From: Stenocarpella maydis
Lineage: Eukaryota > Ascomycota > Sordariomycetes > Diaporthales > Diaporthaceae
NCBI GenBank assembly: GCA_002270565.1
Contig: NQMI01000003.1
Location: 489,331 to 553,330 of the forward strand
Length of the DNA: 64,000 nucleotides
Direction of reading: 5' to 3'
Shown piece by piece: positions 12,186-24,000 of the stretch (positions are counted from its first letter, which is position 1; every line of letters begins with the position of its first letter). The translations under genes were made by a program, and so were the position numbers. Under the pieces are notes generated by a model. The model was not told the origin of the DNA and made no database searches. It saw only the letters and a program-made list of their open reading frames with translations.

Positions 12186-15100
12186 TCATAGCGTGCCTCC
12201 CCAAATCTTGACCTTTTTCCCTTTGCCTTCTCCCCGGCCCCTATTCCGCCTGCCAGCCTTCCTTGCTGTCCCTTGCTCGTCGACAAAGCCGTCACCGTCA
12301 TTATCATCCTCGTCGTCACCACCGTCGCTCTCCACCACAGCCGACACTCGAGCCTTGCGCTTTCGTGTCTTGGTCGCCCGAGGCGTCTTCTCGGTTCCTA
12401 TGGCCGAGGTACCTTCAGCATCGTCTGGCTCCGTTGCCCCAGCCCCACTGACATTGGCCCGCAGCCGGTTCACCGCCGCCGTCATCCTCTTACTCCCTGC
12501 CTGCCTCTGCCTAGGTGCGAAGGCCTCCTTCGCGCCGACGCCCACACTGCCCTCAAAATACCTCGTAATGTTACTCTGTGTGCCTTCCATGTCCCTGCGG
12601 TTCAGATCTCTGATGACAGGCACGAGCACCTCGTCCGTCCGCTCCTGGCTCCATCCGATTGTTGCCATCAGGAACCGCCGCAGCCCCTCCAGGTCTGGTG
12701 CGCCCCATTGGAACTGCTCCGGGTTCTTGTCGACCTCCGGGTGCAGGTAGGCGTCGTAGACAGCTGCGCTTGGGAAGCTCGGGGGCAAGAAGAGCTTCGT
12801 GGCCTGGCTCTTGCGGAACTTCTTCCGGAACGCCGAATCTGCGTCGGCATCCTTGGGCCGGTTGGCATTCTGCTGCACCTCGGCCCACCATTCCTTGAAC
12901 TCACCCAGCCCTTCCCGCCCTGGGAACTCCGACAGCATCTCCACGGCCGTGACGGGTCCGATTCCTGGAAGACCTTCCGTATAGTCGGATCCAAGGAGGT
13001 GCGCTATCGAGATAAGCTGGTCGCGAGAGAGGGAGAGCTCCTTCTCGAGGTCGTCGGCCAGGTAGCACTCGACAAACTTGTTGCTGTTGAACATGTTCTT
13101 GTAGACCCTCGTGCCGCCAAACAGGAAAATATCAGAGTCGTCGGTGACAATACCATCGACGAGCCCGAGGTGTACCAGTTCGGCGCATTGGGCCTCTGCT
13201 TCCATCGGTGCGGTTATATATGGGATGCCGAATAAGCGCAGCAGGGCCTGACACTCGGTCACCATGATTTGCGTCACCTCATCGGCGTCACGCCTATCTT
13301 TCTTCTGCTGGGTCCGCAGTGCTCGGAGCTCCTGCTCGTAGTCCGCCTGGTTCTGATAGGTTGGCCTGTTGTTCAGCTGGCTTGCGAATCGGGCATGCTC
13401 CTCGGCCTCCTCGGCCATTTGCGCCAGGAGCTGCTCTTCCTCTGGGTCACTAAATTCTTCGTAGTCGTCCTCCGAGAATATGCCGTCCTCATCATCTGCT
13501 ATGGCTGGGTCAGCCACTGGCGCGAGTCCTTCGACTCTTTCCTGCTGAGCTATTGGCGGTGTTGAGGGCGCAATTTGTTCTAAGCCCGATTCTTCGACCT
13601 GTGCCGGCTTTTCGGCTCGTGCAGGCGCCTCAAAAATCTTGGGCTGCTCTTGCGGCATCTCAACGTCCTCAAATACTGTATCTTGGAGGTCGTCTTCCTG
13701 TCGCCATGGTTCCTGAGAGGACCCTGCTTCATGACTAGGTTGCGGCAACTCCACATTCTCAAACTCCATCTCAGACGAGGGAGGACGGCGTGCTTCCATC
13801 CGGTGCTCTTGACCACTGTTTTCGCCCTCGTCCTTCTGACTCGCGGGATCCCCTGGTTCTGCCTGTGAGTCCACCATCGGCACGTCTTCGGAAGTTTCTT
13901 TGTTCGGTGGCGGTAATGTGACCGTGAAACCATTGTTCTCAGTCGTGGCCACGTCTGATCTGTTGGTGGGAGCAGACTTGCTCGGTGGCGCATCCACGAT
14001 CTCGAGGCCGTCATCATCGTCATCGGACGATTCAATTTCCACGACTTCGTTCCGTCGCTTCATTCGGAGGCGCTCTTCCTCCTCGGCTAGGCGCTGATCC
14101 TCCTCATTTGCCTCGGCTTCGATACGCCGCTGTTTTTGCATCTTCTCCCGGATATCTGATTCGTCGTTGATCATCCACGGAGGTAACGGTTGTGGTGTTT
14201 CGTCTGCACCAGTTTCCTTCTCGAAACCTCCTTCGGAGTTCTCGTCTTCAAGATGACCTGTGTCCCCTGAGGGCCCCGGCTGCAGTTTGTCACTCGAAAA
14301 CTCGGCAGGCACTTCGATTTGAAAGCCACCCTCGGACTCGAAAATGTCCTTGAGGCTTTCATCTGGTTTCGCTTGGGATCCGGGTTTCTTTTCGAATAAT
14401 GAAGTCCTCCAATTCAGCTTCTCGAATGGTAGAGGCCCGCCGAAAGGATTCTTCACGTTGGGCTGTATCGGCTCCGTTGATTTCGGTTTCACTGCAGATT
14501 TCTTCTTCCTTGCCGCCCTCAACGCCGCCTGCAGGTCCTCCTCGCTGTCGCTGTCGGCACTTTGCTTTCTCTTTGGGACAGCTGCACTGGCTCGGTTGTT
14601 GATGATATGAGCTACCATGCTACCGCTCGTAGACATGATTGGTTTCGGTACTTCCACAGGTGTTTGCTTCCAGTCAGGGATTTCCACGTCTTCAAACTGG
14701 CCCTCTTCCCGAGTCTCATCCGCCTCCTTCCCACCCCAATGTTGGGTCCGCAGGGACATCTCGATTGCCCGAGCAACGTCCTCATCTTCGTCAGCCACGA
14801 GCTCGTCCTCGTTGTCTTGTGCCACAAAGAGGTCATTGCTGGCTTCGTGCTCGTCTCCGAATAATGATTCCACGTTCTGGTCGTCGTCTTGGAATCGCAC
14901 GCTGCGGCCCTTTATCTTCGGAAGACGGTTCAGACCCTCTATAGGCACATCCTCAAAGTCTTCGTCATCGTCCTCTGCATCTGCGTCGTCGACCTCTGCT
15001 TCGAACTTGAAGTGCAACTTGTCGACATCAATCGGCTTGTGAGCTTCACCCCGATCTTTATCAGAGCTGACAACACCTAGCGCCCAGCCGCCGTCGGCAC

Positions 15101-16064
15101 TCTCGTTCCTCACCAGAATGTACTCCCGATTCCTATCCCCAGCAACTCGTCCGCCGCCGGTGACAGTCAAATCACCTCCCATGTTCATCTCAAACATGAG
15201 CCTCTGAGTGAGACGATTACGCTCTTGGACGCGCTCAACTTGGAACCTCGAGAAATCCATGCGGTTGGGAAACATGATGCCTAGCTGTTCTTTACTCAGT
15301 CCCATCCTGAGCCGACTGCGTAGCCTTGCTGCGTTTAGGATATTGTACCGATCTGCAGGTGGTAAGCTCTTGAAGAACTCGCCATCGAAATCGATCTTGC
15401 TGAAGTCGTACAAGTTGATATCCTCACCGTCGTGGAACTGCCTCGCATAGTCCTCCAGTTCCTCGACGCTCATGATGCGAGGATCCTCCGGCTTGCCCAT
15501 CTTCTCGATGCTGGTCTCAAGCTCCGGTAGGTGATACTGATCCTGCCTGAAGAATTTTCTCTCCTTTTTGCGTTCCTGTTCCGTCTTGAAGGCCTCATCG
15601 GCGTAGACGATATTGCTCATGTCGGGCAGCTCCTCGCCTGGGGCAGCTCCATCCTCCGGACTGGCATCCCTGCGGCGCTGCCTCTCCTTACGCTTCTCTT
15701 CCTCCTCACGGGCAATCCTCTGCATCTGCACAGCGAGCAACTTCCCCGCCGTACGCACTGCGTCTTCGCGTCTGCCCTCCCTACGCCTGCGCCGCCCTTG
15801 GAGGGTGGCACGCTTCAGGGCGGGAGCGCCGCCGTCGAACACGAAGATGGGCTTGATGCCAAACCACAACAGCTTACATATCCTCCGGAAGAAACCCACG
15901 ACATGGCTGTTGCGCAGGGCATTCCCCTCCTTGTCGCGCACTGCTTTGAGGAACTGGTAAATCCAGATGGAAGCGTCCACGGCGAGCCGCTTGCGATTTA
16001 GCGTCGCGAGGTTGGTGGGACGGGCGCAAGGCTGCACGACTGTCCAGAGACCGTTGACGCCCAT
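12186..16064 (-). CDS. rad2: Rad2/XPG-family DNA repair endonuclease (1292 aa)
   Basis: Structure-specific 3' flap endonuclease of nucleotide excision repair, acting with TFIIH in the nucleus. It is a single intron-less frame. The N region begins MGVNGLWTVVQPCARP and carries the catalytic VDASIWIYQFL and FVFDGGAP motifs (residues 1 to about 95). A long acidic, disordered spacer follows, as is typical of Rad2/XPG but not of FEN1 or Exo1. The I region is at about residues 925-1060, with the acidic motifs APMEAEAQCAEL and VTDDSDIFLFGG, then the helix-hairpin-helix GSDYTEGLPGIGPVTAVEM. Near residue 1160, QSNITRYF fits a PCNA-interacting (PIP) box. The C-terminus is basic (KGKKVKIW), a probable nuclear signal. 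The start is the conserved MGVNGLW. The gene is divergent from naa38 across a 436-bp promoter region. Confidence 0.97.
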   Translation of the reverse strand: MGVNGLWTVVQPCARPTNLATLNRKRLAVDASIWIYQFLKAVRDKEGNALRNSHVVGFFRRICKLLWFGIKPIFVFDGGAPALKRATLQGRRRRREGRREDAVRTAGKLLAVQMQRIAREEEEKRKERQRRRDASPEDGAAPGEELPDMSNIVYADEAFKTEQERKKERKFFRQDQYHLPELETSIEKMGKPEDPRIMSVEELEDYARQFHDGEDINLYDFSKIDFDGEFFKSLPPADRYNILNAARLRSRLRMGLSKEQLGIMFPNRMDFSRFQVERVQERNRLTQRLMFEMNMGGDLTVTGGGRVAGDRNREYILVRNESADGGWALGVVSSDKDRGEAHKPIDVDKLHFKFEAEVDDADAEDDDEDFEDVPIEGLNRLPKIKGRSVRFQDDDQNVESLFGDEHEASNDLFVAQDNEDELVADEDEDVARAIEMSLRTQHWGGKEADETREEGQFEDVEIPDWKQTPVEVPKPIMSTSGSMVAHIINNRASAAVPKRKQSADSDSEEDLQAALRAARKKKSAVKPKSTEPIQPNVKNPFGGPLPFEKLNWRTSLFEKKPGSQAKPDESLKDIFESEGGFQIEVPAEFSSDKLQPGPSGDTGHLEDENSEGGFEKETGADETPQPLPPWMINDESDIREKMQKQRRIEAEANEEDQRLAEEEERLRMKRRNEVVEIESSDDDDDGLEIVDAPPSKSAPTNRSDVATTENNGFTVTLPPPNKETSEDVPMVDSQAEPGDPASQKDEGENSGQEHRMEARRPPSSEMEFENVELPQPSHEAGSSQEPWRQEDDLQDTVFEDVEMPQEQPKIFEAPARAEKPAQVEESGLEQIAPSTPPIAQQERVEGLAPVADPAIADDEDGIFSEDDYEEFSDPEEEQLLAQMAEEAEEHARFASQLNNRPTYQNQADYEQELRALRTQQKKDRRDADEVTQIMVTECQALLRLFGIPYITAPMEAEAQCAELVHLGLVDGIVTDDSDIFLFGGTRVYKNMFNSNKFVECYLADDLEKELSLSRDQLISIAHLLGSDYTEGLPGIGPVTAVEMLSEFPGREGLGEFKEWWAEVQQNANRPKDADADSAFRKKFRKSQATKLFLPPSFPSAAVYDAYLHPEVDKNPEQFQWGAPDLEGLRRFLMATIGWSQERTDEVLVPVIRDLNRRDMEGTQSNITRYFEGSVGVGAKEAFAPRQRQAGSKRMTAAVNRLRANVSGAGATEPDDAEGTSAIGTEKTPRATKTRKRKARVSAVVESDGGDDEDDNDGDGFVDEQGTARKAGRRNRGRGEGKGKKVKIWGGTL

Positions 16065-16500
16065 AGCGGCGGCGCGTCAGGCCTCATCGGATCGAGTGTG
16101 GCGAAATGAGTTGAAGTGAACCGCGGAAGGTGGGTATGAGATGCCTGTCTGGGACGGGCTTTGCGTTGCTCATCACTCCCATGATCGCAGCATTTTCAGA
16201 ACATTATCGGAGTAGCATCTATCAGTCGGCAGAGAGAGATGAAACGAAATAATGGAATGCTCGGTCTGACTCCTCTCAAAAAGGTCTTGTCTCAGTCCTA
16301 GGCAGCCAGAGGCGCACCCGGGCGCGTTCAGCTGCTTAGATAAGCGGCTTATCGCCCCGCTGAAATGCCGTCATCACTCGCGAAGCCCCCGCCCCGTCAC
16401 GGGACAAAGAGCTCCAGTGTGCAGCACTTCGGGCCACCGCAAGAGCTCGACAGCCAACAGTCGAGGCTGCGATTACAAGGGCTAGCACGCAGCTTGCAAC
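16065..16500. promoter_or_regulatory. Shared divergent promoter region of rad2 and naa38
   Basis: Start codons of two head-to-head genes bound this 436-bp stretch, so it must hold both promoters. No TATA box stands out. An inverted-repeat-like element around 16337-16352 (ttagataagcggctta) is visible, but I cannot assign it to a factor. Confidence 0.6.
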
Positions 16501-16909
16501 ATGGCAGCTTCAGAAGACAGGATGGGAAAGGATGAAGCACGGGGCTTCCTCGAGTCCCTGCTCAACAAGAAGATGCGCATCCACACGACAGACGAGCGCA
16601 TGTTCTGGGGCGAATTCAAGTGCACCGACCCAGTAAGCCACGTCCCCTCCGCCCGCCTACTGCCGGCACGGCCAAGTCGCCCAGCTGACTCGTCGCTCCT
16701 AGGACCGCAACATAGTCCTCGCGCACACCTACGAGTACCGCCAGCCCTCCCCCGAGCAGCGAGCCAAAGCAGCAGCAGCGTCCAACGCCGACGCCACCAC
16801 CATCAAGATGGAGCTGACCCATCGCTACCTCGGGCTTGTCGTCGTGCCGGGGGAGCACATCGTGCGAATCGAGAAGGAGGACTTCGCGAGCCAGGTGAAG
16901 AAGGAATGA
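16501..16909 (+). CDS. naa38: LSM-domain protein, Naa38 (NatC auxiliary subunit), two exons (112 aa)
   Basis: Small Sm-like subunit of the NatC N-terminal acetyltransferase. NatC acetylates Met-Leu/Ile/Phe-type N-termini on the ribosome. Exon 1 is 16501-16632. The intron 16633-16702 (70 nt) has donor gtaagc, branch-like gctgac and acceptor cctag. Exon 2 is 16703-16909. The spliced protein has the LSM fold pattern of LSMD1/Naa38: FLESLLNKKMRIHTTDERMF (Sm1 strand region), CTDPDRNIVLAHTYEY, then YLGLVVVPGEHIVRIEKED (Sm2). The insert between the Sm motifs is Ala-rich and variable. Another Sm-like protein is possible, but the VPGEHIV signature favours Naa38. Confidence 0.88.
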
Positions 16910-18001
16910 AGAACAGTGCTCCTGGGCACTGCAACCCGGCACCAAAGGATTTCAGTCTCTTGAGCACAATACAAGGGCACTCTCAAAAGCTTGCACCCGA
17001 TCAGGGTGACCAAGTCGGCGCGGCCCTCGAGCAATACCCAAGCAAGAAGTGTCGCTTGATTGTTCCGTGCGTGCATTCATATGAACAGCTTGCGGAGGTC
17101 CTCGAGGTCACTGCTCGCCCGTGGTTGACGTTGCGAAGGAGTGCATGCATGCCTGTTCACTTACACCACTCGTGCTTTGGATGGGGCCTGTCTTTCAGAT
17201 CCGTATAGCCGGGGCCTGCCGGGCCGAGTGCTCAGTCTTCCTGCACTCACTCGAACTTATTCTCGAACTTGTTGACTGCCGCAGGAGGCGGTGCTCTGGG
17301 CCGCCACAGTTGAAGTTGCGGCTCAGACTGAGATTGATACAGTCTCCTGGACCTCCGCGGTGGCTTCTACGGGCATTTGCACAGATACTGACAGTGAGTT
17401 TGACCGGCGAGCACGGGCACTATTGGGATCTTACCCTACGTCTGCCAGCTATGTTGGCTATCTCCAAACGCCCGATCCATATCTGTGGTGCGAGAGGTGA
17501 GCTTTTTTGCTGGAAGTGCAGCGGACATTGGGGAATAGCGGGTTTCGCCACTGGCCCGAGGAACTATGAGGATAGGCTTGGGCTTTCCAGATAGTACGGC
17601 TGTTGCAATGGAGTGTCCCATTTCCCGAGTTAATGACCAACGCGGACCGAAGCACTTCGCGACGACCTCGTGGACAACAAAAAAAAAAGGTTATTCGCTT
17701 GCATTCGCACTTTCCCAACCGACGCTCAAACACCTGGAACGCGCCATTACAAAAATGGGGATGGAGTTAAATTTTGCGCTTGAAGCTCATACCAAAGCAA
17801 TCATGAAGCGAACCAAAACCACGCCGCCACGAAAATTCCGCCTGCAGTCCATGTTCTTATAGCGCCTTCCTTCGTGTATATTCCAAGTCGAAGGCCACAG
17901 GTTGCCTGAGCCCGAACCACAAAGCCTCGGCGATTAATAAGTCACGTCATTATAAACATTACACCGTAGATCGTGTCCTGCCTGGAACTCTTCCAGTCAT
18001 A
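16910..18001. other. Convergent 3' region between naa38 and pil1
   Basis: About 1.1 kb between two convergent stop codons. Short frames exist but none is recognisable or has consistent splicing. An A-run at 17680-17689 and AT-rich sequence near 17930-17965 may belong to 3' untranslated regions. Confidence 0.55.
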
Positions 18002-19253
18002 TTAAGCAGCAACGGCCTCCTGGGTGCGGCCACGGTGCTCCCCGTTCAGGCCGTTCTCGCTTTCCAGGAGCTCATCCTCATCCTCCTCTTCCTCCTCCTC
18101 CTCATCGTCATACTCGTCCTTGTGTTGCCCGGCCGGCACCCACGAGTCACGGTCGTTTAGCGGGACATCCTGGTTTGACAGATCGTGGCCTTCGGATCTG
18201 GCCTTGATGTTGTTGCGGCGGCGGGTCGACAGCGTGCGGGCACGGGTCGACAGCTTGGAGGAGACAGCGGCCTTCTGGGTGACCCAGTTGGTCAGGGCAT
18301 CCTCACAGTCTTGGATGATGGCTTTGCTGGCCTCGTATCCGTCGTAGGCGGCGCGGGTCTCGCCGGGTGTCACGGGAGTGTCGTCGATGAGCTCGAGGAG
18401 GTGCTTTCCGTACCCGGCGATGATGGCCACCTTTTCGCAGTGTTCCCGCAGGGCATCGAACTGGTACGTGTATGCGGCCTTGATCTTCTCGCGCGTGATG
18501 TTGGACAGCTGGGCCTCGGCGACCAGGGACTCTGCTTCGGCGCGGACAAGCTCCTGCTCGAGGACGACAATCTTGGGGGAGTTGGGCTCCTTGTACTTGA
18601 GCTGCGCGATGTGGTCGGTGATCTTCTGCTTGCGGTCTCTGCTCGGCTGCACCGAGGCCTCGATGTTCCGGATGCTCTTCATGGTCACCCGGTATTGGTC
18701 ATAACGGTCGACGTACTGGTCCTCGAGCTCGCCGATTTCGTAGAGGAGCACGCCAAGCTTGTCCGTGACGTCCGAGACATCCTCGTCGCAAGCCTCGCCC
18801 CAGATGGAGAGTTGTTGCTGCGAGCCACGTTAGAAGTAGACCCGGGTATCGTATCCGTCGGGGTGGTTCAATACGTACAGCGACTTCCATCCGCTCCTTG
18901 GCGACAGTCTCCAGGCTGCGCATGACGTTCTTCTCCATCTTGACCAATTGCGACAGCTTCTTAGCCAGGTCCGGGCCGAAGGCGCCCGCGGTCTTTCCTC
19001 GAAGAGCATGACCTACTCTGCCGGTCAACTGACAGCCTCTTTTGCCGTGTGATATCGGCATTGCTGCTGTACGTACCAAAGCCGCCACGGCCGAAGAGAC
19101 GGCCTGACTTGGTGCTCGAGGTTGGCGGTGGAGGGTTCTGGTGATGGGGCGATCAGGCTACAATCTTGGGCGGTACGATATAGCACAGGGGCTCACTTGA
19201 ATCTGAGACGCAGTAGGCGCCCTCGTCTGGCGCATAGAATAGGTACGATGCAT
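18002..19253 (-). CDS. pil1: Eisosome core protein Pil1/Lsp1, four exons (355 aa)
   Basis: BAR-domain protein that assembles on the plasma membrane into furrows called eisosomes (MCC) and takes part in sphingolipid/TORC2 signalling. Exons in gene order: 19197-19253 (MHRTYSMRQTRAPTASQIQ), 19077-19137, 18879-19012 and 18002-18817. Introns are 59, 64 and 61 nt with donors gtgagc, gtacgt and gtacgt. All phases join. Exon 3 encodes the family segment AFGPDLAKKLSQLVKMEKNV and exon 4 encodes GVLLYEIGELEDQYVDRYDQ. The BAR-like helices run to about residue 270. A Ser/Arg-rich stretch and a very acidic tail (EEEEEEEDEDELLESE) follow. The MHRTYSMR start is diagnostic. A Sur7-family gene, the membrane partner class of this structure, lies 17 kb away. 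Confidence 0.96.
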
Positions 19254-21025
19254 ATTGAACGTTCCACAGGGGATCAGTAAGGGAGGGAGGCTATTGCAGG
19301 CAAACGTTTGTGGATCGAGGACAAGTGGTGGTGGGTATGAATGCCGATGATTGGTGTTGGGATGAACCTCAGTAGTTAAGCTTATAAGTACACGTGGGCC
19401 ACCGGCAAGAAGATACAGTTGCAGTGGGGTTGGACAATCTGGGGGGGCCGTCGGTAGTAAATAGTGGAGGTGAAAGGGACGAGGGTGAAGGTCAATCAGG
19501 AGGGACGAGGCCAAGATAGTAATGGGCAATTCGTTTGCGGACAATGGGTTGAATGGAAAAGCTGAGGACCCCTGAGAGCCCGGGGCAGAGGGTCGACGTC
19601 ATCACCTTACCCAGAGGCGGTACCACACTAATAAGGGATGCTAGCTAGTCAGCTAGTATAGAGGATGCCAAGGGATGGTCTTAGCTCCCTTTTTGGAAAG
19701 GCCTCGTTCGGCAGAGTGACACAACACCCACACTGGCAGTGCACAGACACCCTGTCTCTCTGGGCATTCAGCGAATTGGGAAGGCTGGAATGTTTCATCC
19801 AACCAGCCAGTCAACTGTGCCAGCCGCAGTTGCTATGGTGTTCAATCACATTACGGAGCAATTGTTGATGCGAGACTCCCCAAGTCCTCCATGTGAAGGG
19901 TCTACAAATACTGGTGCTATATCATATGCATTGTAAATTGCAATCCATAATTTGCAAGCACTATTCCACAGCTGCTCATGATATTTCCCACATCGCCTGC
20001 TTATATTATAATTTCTCTGTCTAAGCCTTCCTTCCATGAGTTAACTCACTTGAGCATCTACTCTCAATCTCACACCACTCAGTCACCGGTCCACAGCAAG
20101 AGAAAGGAATAGAGCAAACTATACTTTATCCTCTTCAGATTTATATTCTATCCAGTCAGCACATACACATACATATACATATGCACATCTACATGCATAT
20201 AATTCCTCGCTCTGAGCAAATGTCTAGCAGATAGATAGGTACCTAGGTAGATATTATACCAGCAGGCAATCTAAAGGAAAGGGTTCAAAAGGCCCGGGAC
20301 TTCCGCAGGCTTGTTTACCCCCAACCCTGATACAAGTACAGAGGTACCTTGCAGCATCCTGCAGACCAGCGACCATAGCTCCTCCCACACACAGCCTTTC
20401 GGCAGTCTTGGCAGGTGCAGGGGCACGCGTACTGGCAACCTCATTCATCTCTCACACCTGCACCTGCACCTCGTGTCTTTCGCGACTGACCTGTGTGAAA
20501 GAGCTGCTCCGTGCAAACCCTTCTCATCATAAACCAATACTCTCTTATACCCAAATCATCTCTCATATCAAACCAAGCCAACTTGTCATCGTAATAGCTT
20601 CGGCTTCCATCAACCCAATTCTCCCACCAACGAAGCCAGCAACGCGTTTGCAATACGAGCCTCATAATCTTCTTCCATCTCCACCATTTCCTGTGCAGCA
20701 CCAGGTCCCACTGGCAGACATCAAGCCACCGAATCTCCAGTTGCGCCGGCCATCTATTGGGCTGCTGGTTAAAAAAACGGGCACGTCAACGCCACAACTG
20801 CTCTCTCTAAACCAGCCGGTCCTCTGGACTGGGGCCAGATTTTTGTGGATCTCAGACTGGGAAGCGGCTATCCTGATCTGAGACCCATCATCGCAGGACA
20901 ATCTTTCGAGGCTGGTCAATATATCGGGAGCCGCTCGAAACCCTCGCCGCAGCCTCAACGACTATGGTCAGTTTTGGTTGTTTCTCAAGGCAAGGCACTG
21001 ATTGATTCTGGCTGGAGCTGCTCCA
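19254..21025. promoter_or_regulatory. Divergent upstream region of pil1 and kmt6
   Basis: About 1.8 kb between two divergent genes, notably AT-rich from 19900 to 20290. It contains CATA/CATATA-rich sequence (20160-20205) and the palindrome TACCTAGGTA at 20240-20249. Pyrimidine-rich, ATG-poor sequence precedes the kmt6 start, consistent with a long leader. No additional gene is supported. Confidence 0.5.
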
Positions 21026-24000
21026 ATGGATCTCATCGACCTCACCGGTGACAGCGATGCCGACATGGCAGCCAGCCATGAACAGACACAGCGGTTGGGA
21101 GCCAATATTTCTCCGGCTACAAAGTTCTCAGAGAGCCGTTTTCAACTACACGATCCAGTGGCTTCGCATGGCCATGCCGTTGCACGGCCCACATCACGCT
21201 CCAGTGAGCCGTCGGCGTCTCGCCCAAGAGGCCACTTGGAAACAACCCCATCGAAGCCGACAAAGCCCGAATCTTTGTCTGCAAGGGGCAACAAGGTTAC
21301 TAAGGTCTCGCCTATCCAGCTTACCCCAAACCCAACTATCCGGCTGGCTCCTCGCAGTACCACCCCGCCGGCAAGCAGAGATGCTGAGTCGCATCAGTTG
21401 GGCCAAAGCAGCTCATCCTTCCAGACTCCTCTCAAGGACGACTTGAATGTGGACAGGATCGAGCATGCCCTTTTCGATTTATCAAAGGAGCTTGACTGGA
21501 ACCATGCCAAGCTCGTCAACTATGATTTGCGGACTGCCGCCGCGCAGAAGAGCCCAGGCCGGCGATACGTGAGCTCTACTGCACATCTGGCAGACCTTAA
21601 ACTGCCTGCGCTGCCATATGAGACCGCACAGGAGGGCACCATGAAGGTCCATCTCAAGACACATGGCTCGAAAGATACGGCTCGCGCAAACTCTGGGAGA
21701 AAGAAGATGGCTTATGAGGTCGTCTGCATCAAGTCTGACAAACCAAGAGTCCCAGAATACAAGTTCCATCACGTGGAGATCTCCAGGAACATCTTGACCC
21801 CGAATACAATGCTGAAATTTATCCCACATTTGCGGGACATGAAGGACAACGAGGAGGAGCGCTATACTCGGTGGATAAAGGAGCTCGAGGCGATGGACGC
21901 CCAGTCCGGATTCAATGTCACGTCTCTTAATAGGGGCGACAAGATGAGGAAGCGACTCAAGGAAGAAGTCGCTGCCGATATCTCCCTCTACATCGACCGG
22001 TGGACCGCAAAACTTGGCCTGGACAACTGCAGCAAATCCACACTCGTCCGCTACATGGCCACGCAGCCTGAGCACAACGACAAGATGACGCCGCAACAAA
22101 AGAATAGCATCATCCACAGACTCGACGAGGTGAGCTCACCACGCGCCACCAAAACGGCAAAGATGTTCACGGAAGCTTTCAACCACCTTTGGAAGCACAC
22201 AGAGCTCACGCTGAAGGATGTGCTTGCCCATGACGAGACTGCCGAGGCCGTCGTCGAAAACAAGAAGCTCGTCAAGGATGAGAAGCCCGAGGCCAAATCC
22301 AAGGTGGCTGAGAGGCTCTTGGAGATGGTCGAGAGCAACTTGCTCACCTATACTATTTTGGGCTGCTTGTACTGCTACTCGCACTCGTGTGAGCACGGCG
22401 AATATGATCGTGACAACCAGCGTCGATCGCTTGGCGTTGACTTGATAGGGCGATTCGGTGGCTTGATGAGACAGAACATGGCCAAGCACCTGCGGGACCC
22501 TGCTGGCGCCGCAGACAGGTCGCCTGCTCGTTGTCGAAACCACTGCTGGCAGGATTACAGGTCTGGCAATATCAACGCCGACGTGGAGCCGTGGACCGAT
22601 GATGAAGTCGCACTCCTCCGTGGCCTTTATGCTGCTTCGGCCGCCAGTCCAAACCTTTGTTCAAATTTGCCTTGCCTTGTTTCGACATTACTGGGACGAC
22701 CGTGTTGGGACGTGTACAGGAAGCAGCTCCAGCTCCAGCTCGACTTGGACAAATACGAATCCCTCTACGAGCTTGCGAGTCCTGATCCTGGTCCGCCAAA
22801 GGTCAAGCCGTTAGCGTGGTACGATCGTCACCGGAAGGAACTTAGGCAGGATTGGCAAGATCACCTGAATGCGCACGAGTTTACTCGCCGTGAAGTTAAG
22901 GATCCTTGCACACACAGCGGCCCCTGTGGCAAGGGCTGCCCTTGTGTCGATGCAAAACTTCTATGTGAACGCTTTTGCCGTTGCACAGCCGAGAACTGCG
23001 CCTACAAGTTCACAGGCTGCGCGTGTAAGGCCGAAGGGAAGACCTGTTTGCAGTCAAAGAAGGAGGGCAAGCCTTGTATTTGTGTTCAGCTCAACAGGGA
23101 ATGCGACCCCGTCCTCTGTCAAGGCTGCGGCGCTTTCGAGCGTGCAGACCCCAAGAATGCCCATGATACTGACCTGCACTATTATGGTTGCCAAAACGTG
23201 GCTTTGCAGCGTGGTCTCTCCAAAGTTGTGCTTCTCGGTGAGTCTCAAATTGAGGGCTGCGGATATGGGTTGTTCACAGCGGAAGACATCGGTCAAGACG
23301 AATTCGTCATTGAGTATCTTGGGGAACTGATCTCGCACGATGAGGGTGTGCGTCGCGAAGCACGACGCGGCGACGTTTTCGATGACTCGAAACACAGCAG
23401 TTACTTATTCACTCTGCTGGACTATGAGGGCATTTGGGTTGACGCAGCTATATATGGCAACCTCAGCCGCTACATCAATCACGCGTCTGAGTACGACAAG
23501 GTAGGGAAGAAGCTGGTCAACATCGTACCCCAAATCTTATTCGTGAACGGCGACTACCGCATCAAGTTCAAGGCACAGCGCGACATTAAGGCTGGCGAGG
23601 AACTCTTCTTCAATTACGGAGAGAACTTTCCAAATCTCACCAAGAAACTCCTCGACTCCAAAGATGAGGAAGACCAACCAAAGCGCGGCGGCACTGTCAG
23701 GGGCCGAGGTGGCCGTGGTAGCCGTGGCGGGCGGGGCAGAGGGCGAGGGAGTCTCAAGATCACCACCACCGGGACCAAGAAGGCGCCTAGAGCCTCCCTG
23801 GAAGAGGAAGATGAGGTGTCGTCAGCCGAACCTGTCGTCATCGACGAGCAAGACAACGAAGACGATGGGGACTTCCGGCCAGGGCGGCCGTACAAACCTA
23901 GGAGGGCTGGGACTGCCTTGGGAATGCGGGGCGGCCGCAAGCGAAAGAGGCAAGCTTCGCATGACTTGGATCCAGATGATCCGCCACCTGCTCGCGCCAC

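Noticed and set aside
12273..13235. 320-codon plus-strand frame
   Set aside because: Antisense to the conserved rad2 nuclease domain. The real gene is on the other strand.
21002..21025. Earlier start for KMT6
   Set aside because: The upstream codon is TTG. The first ATG in frame is 21026.
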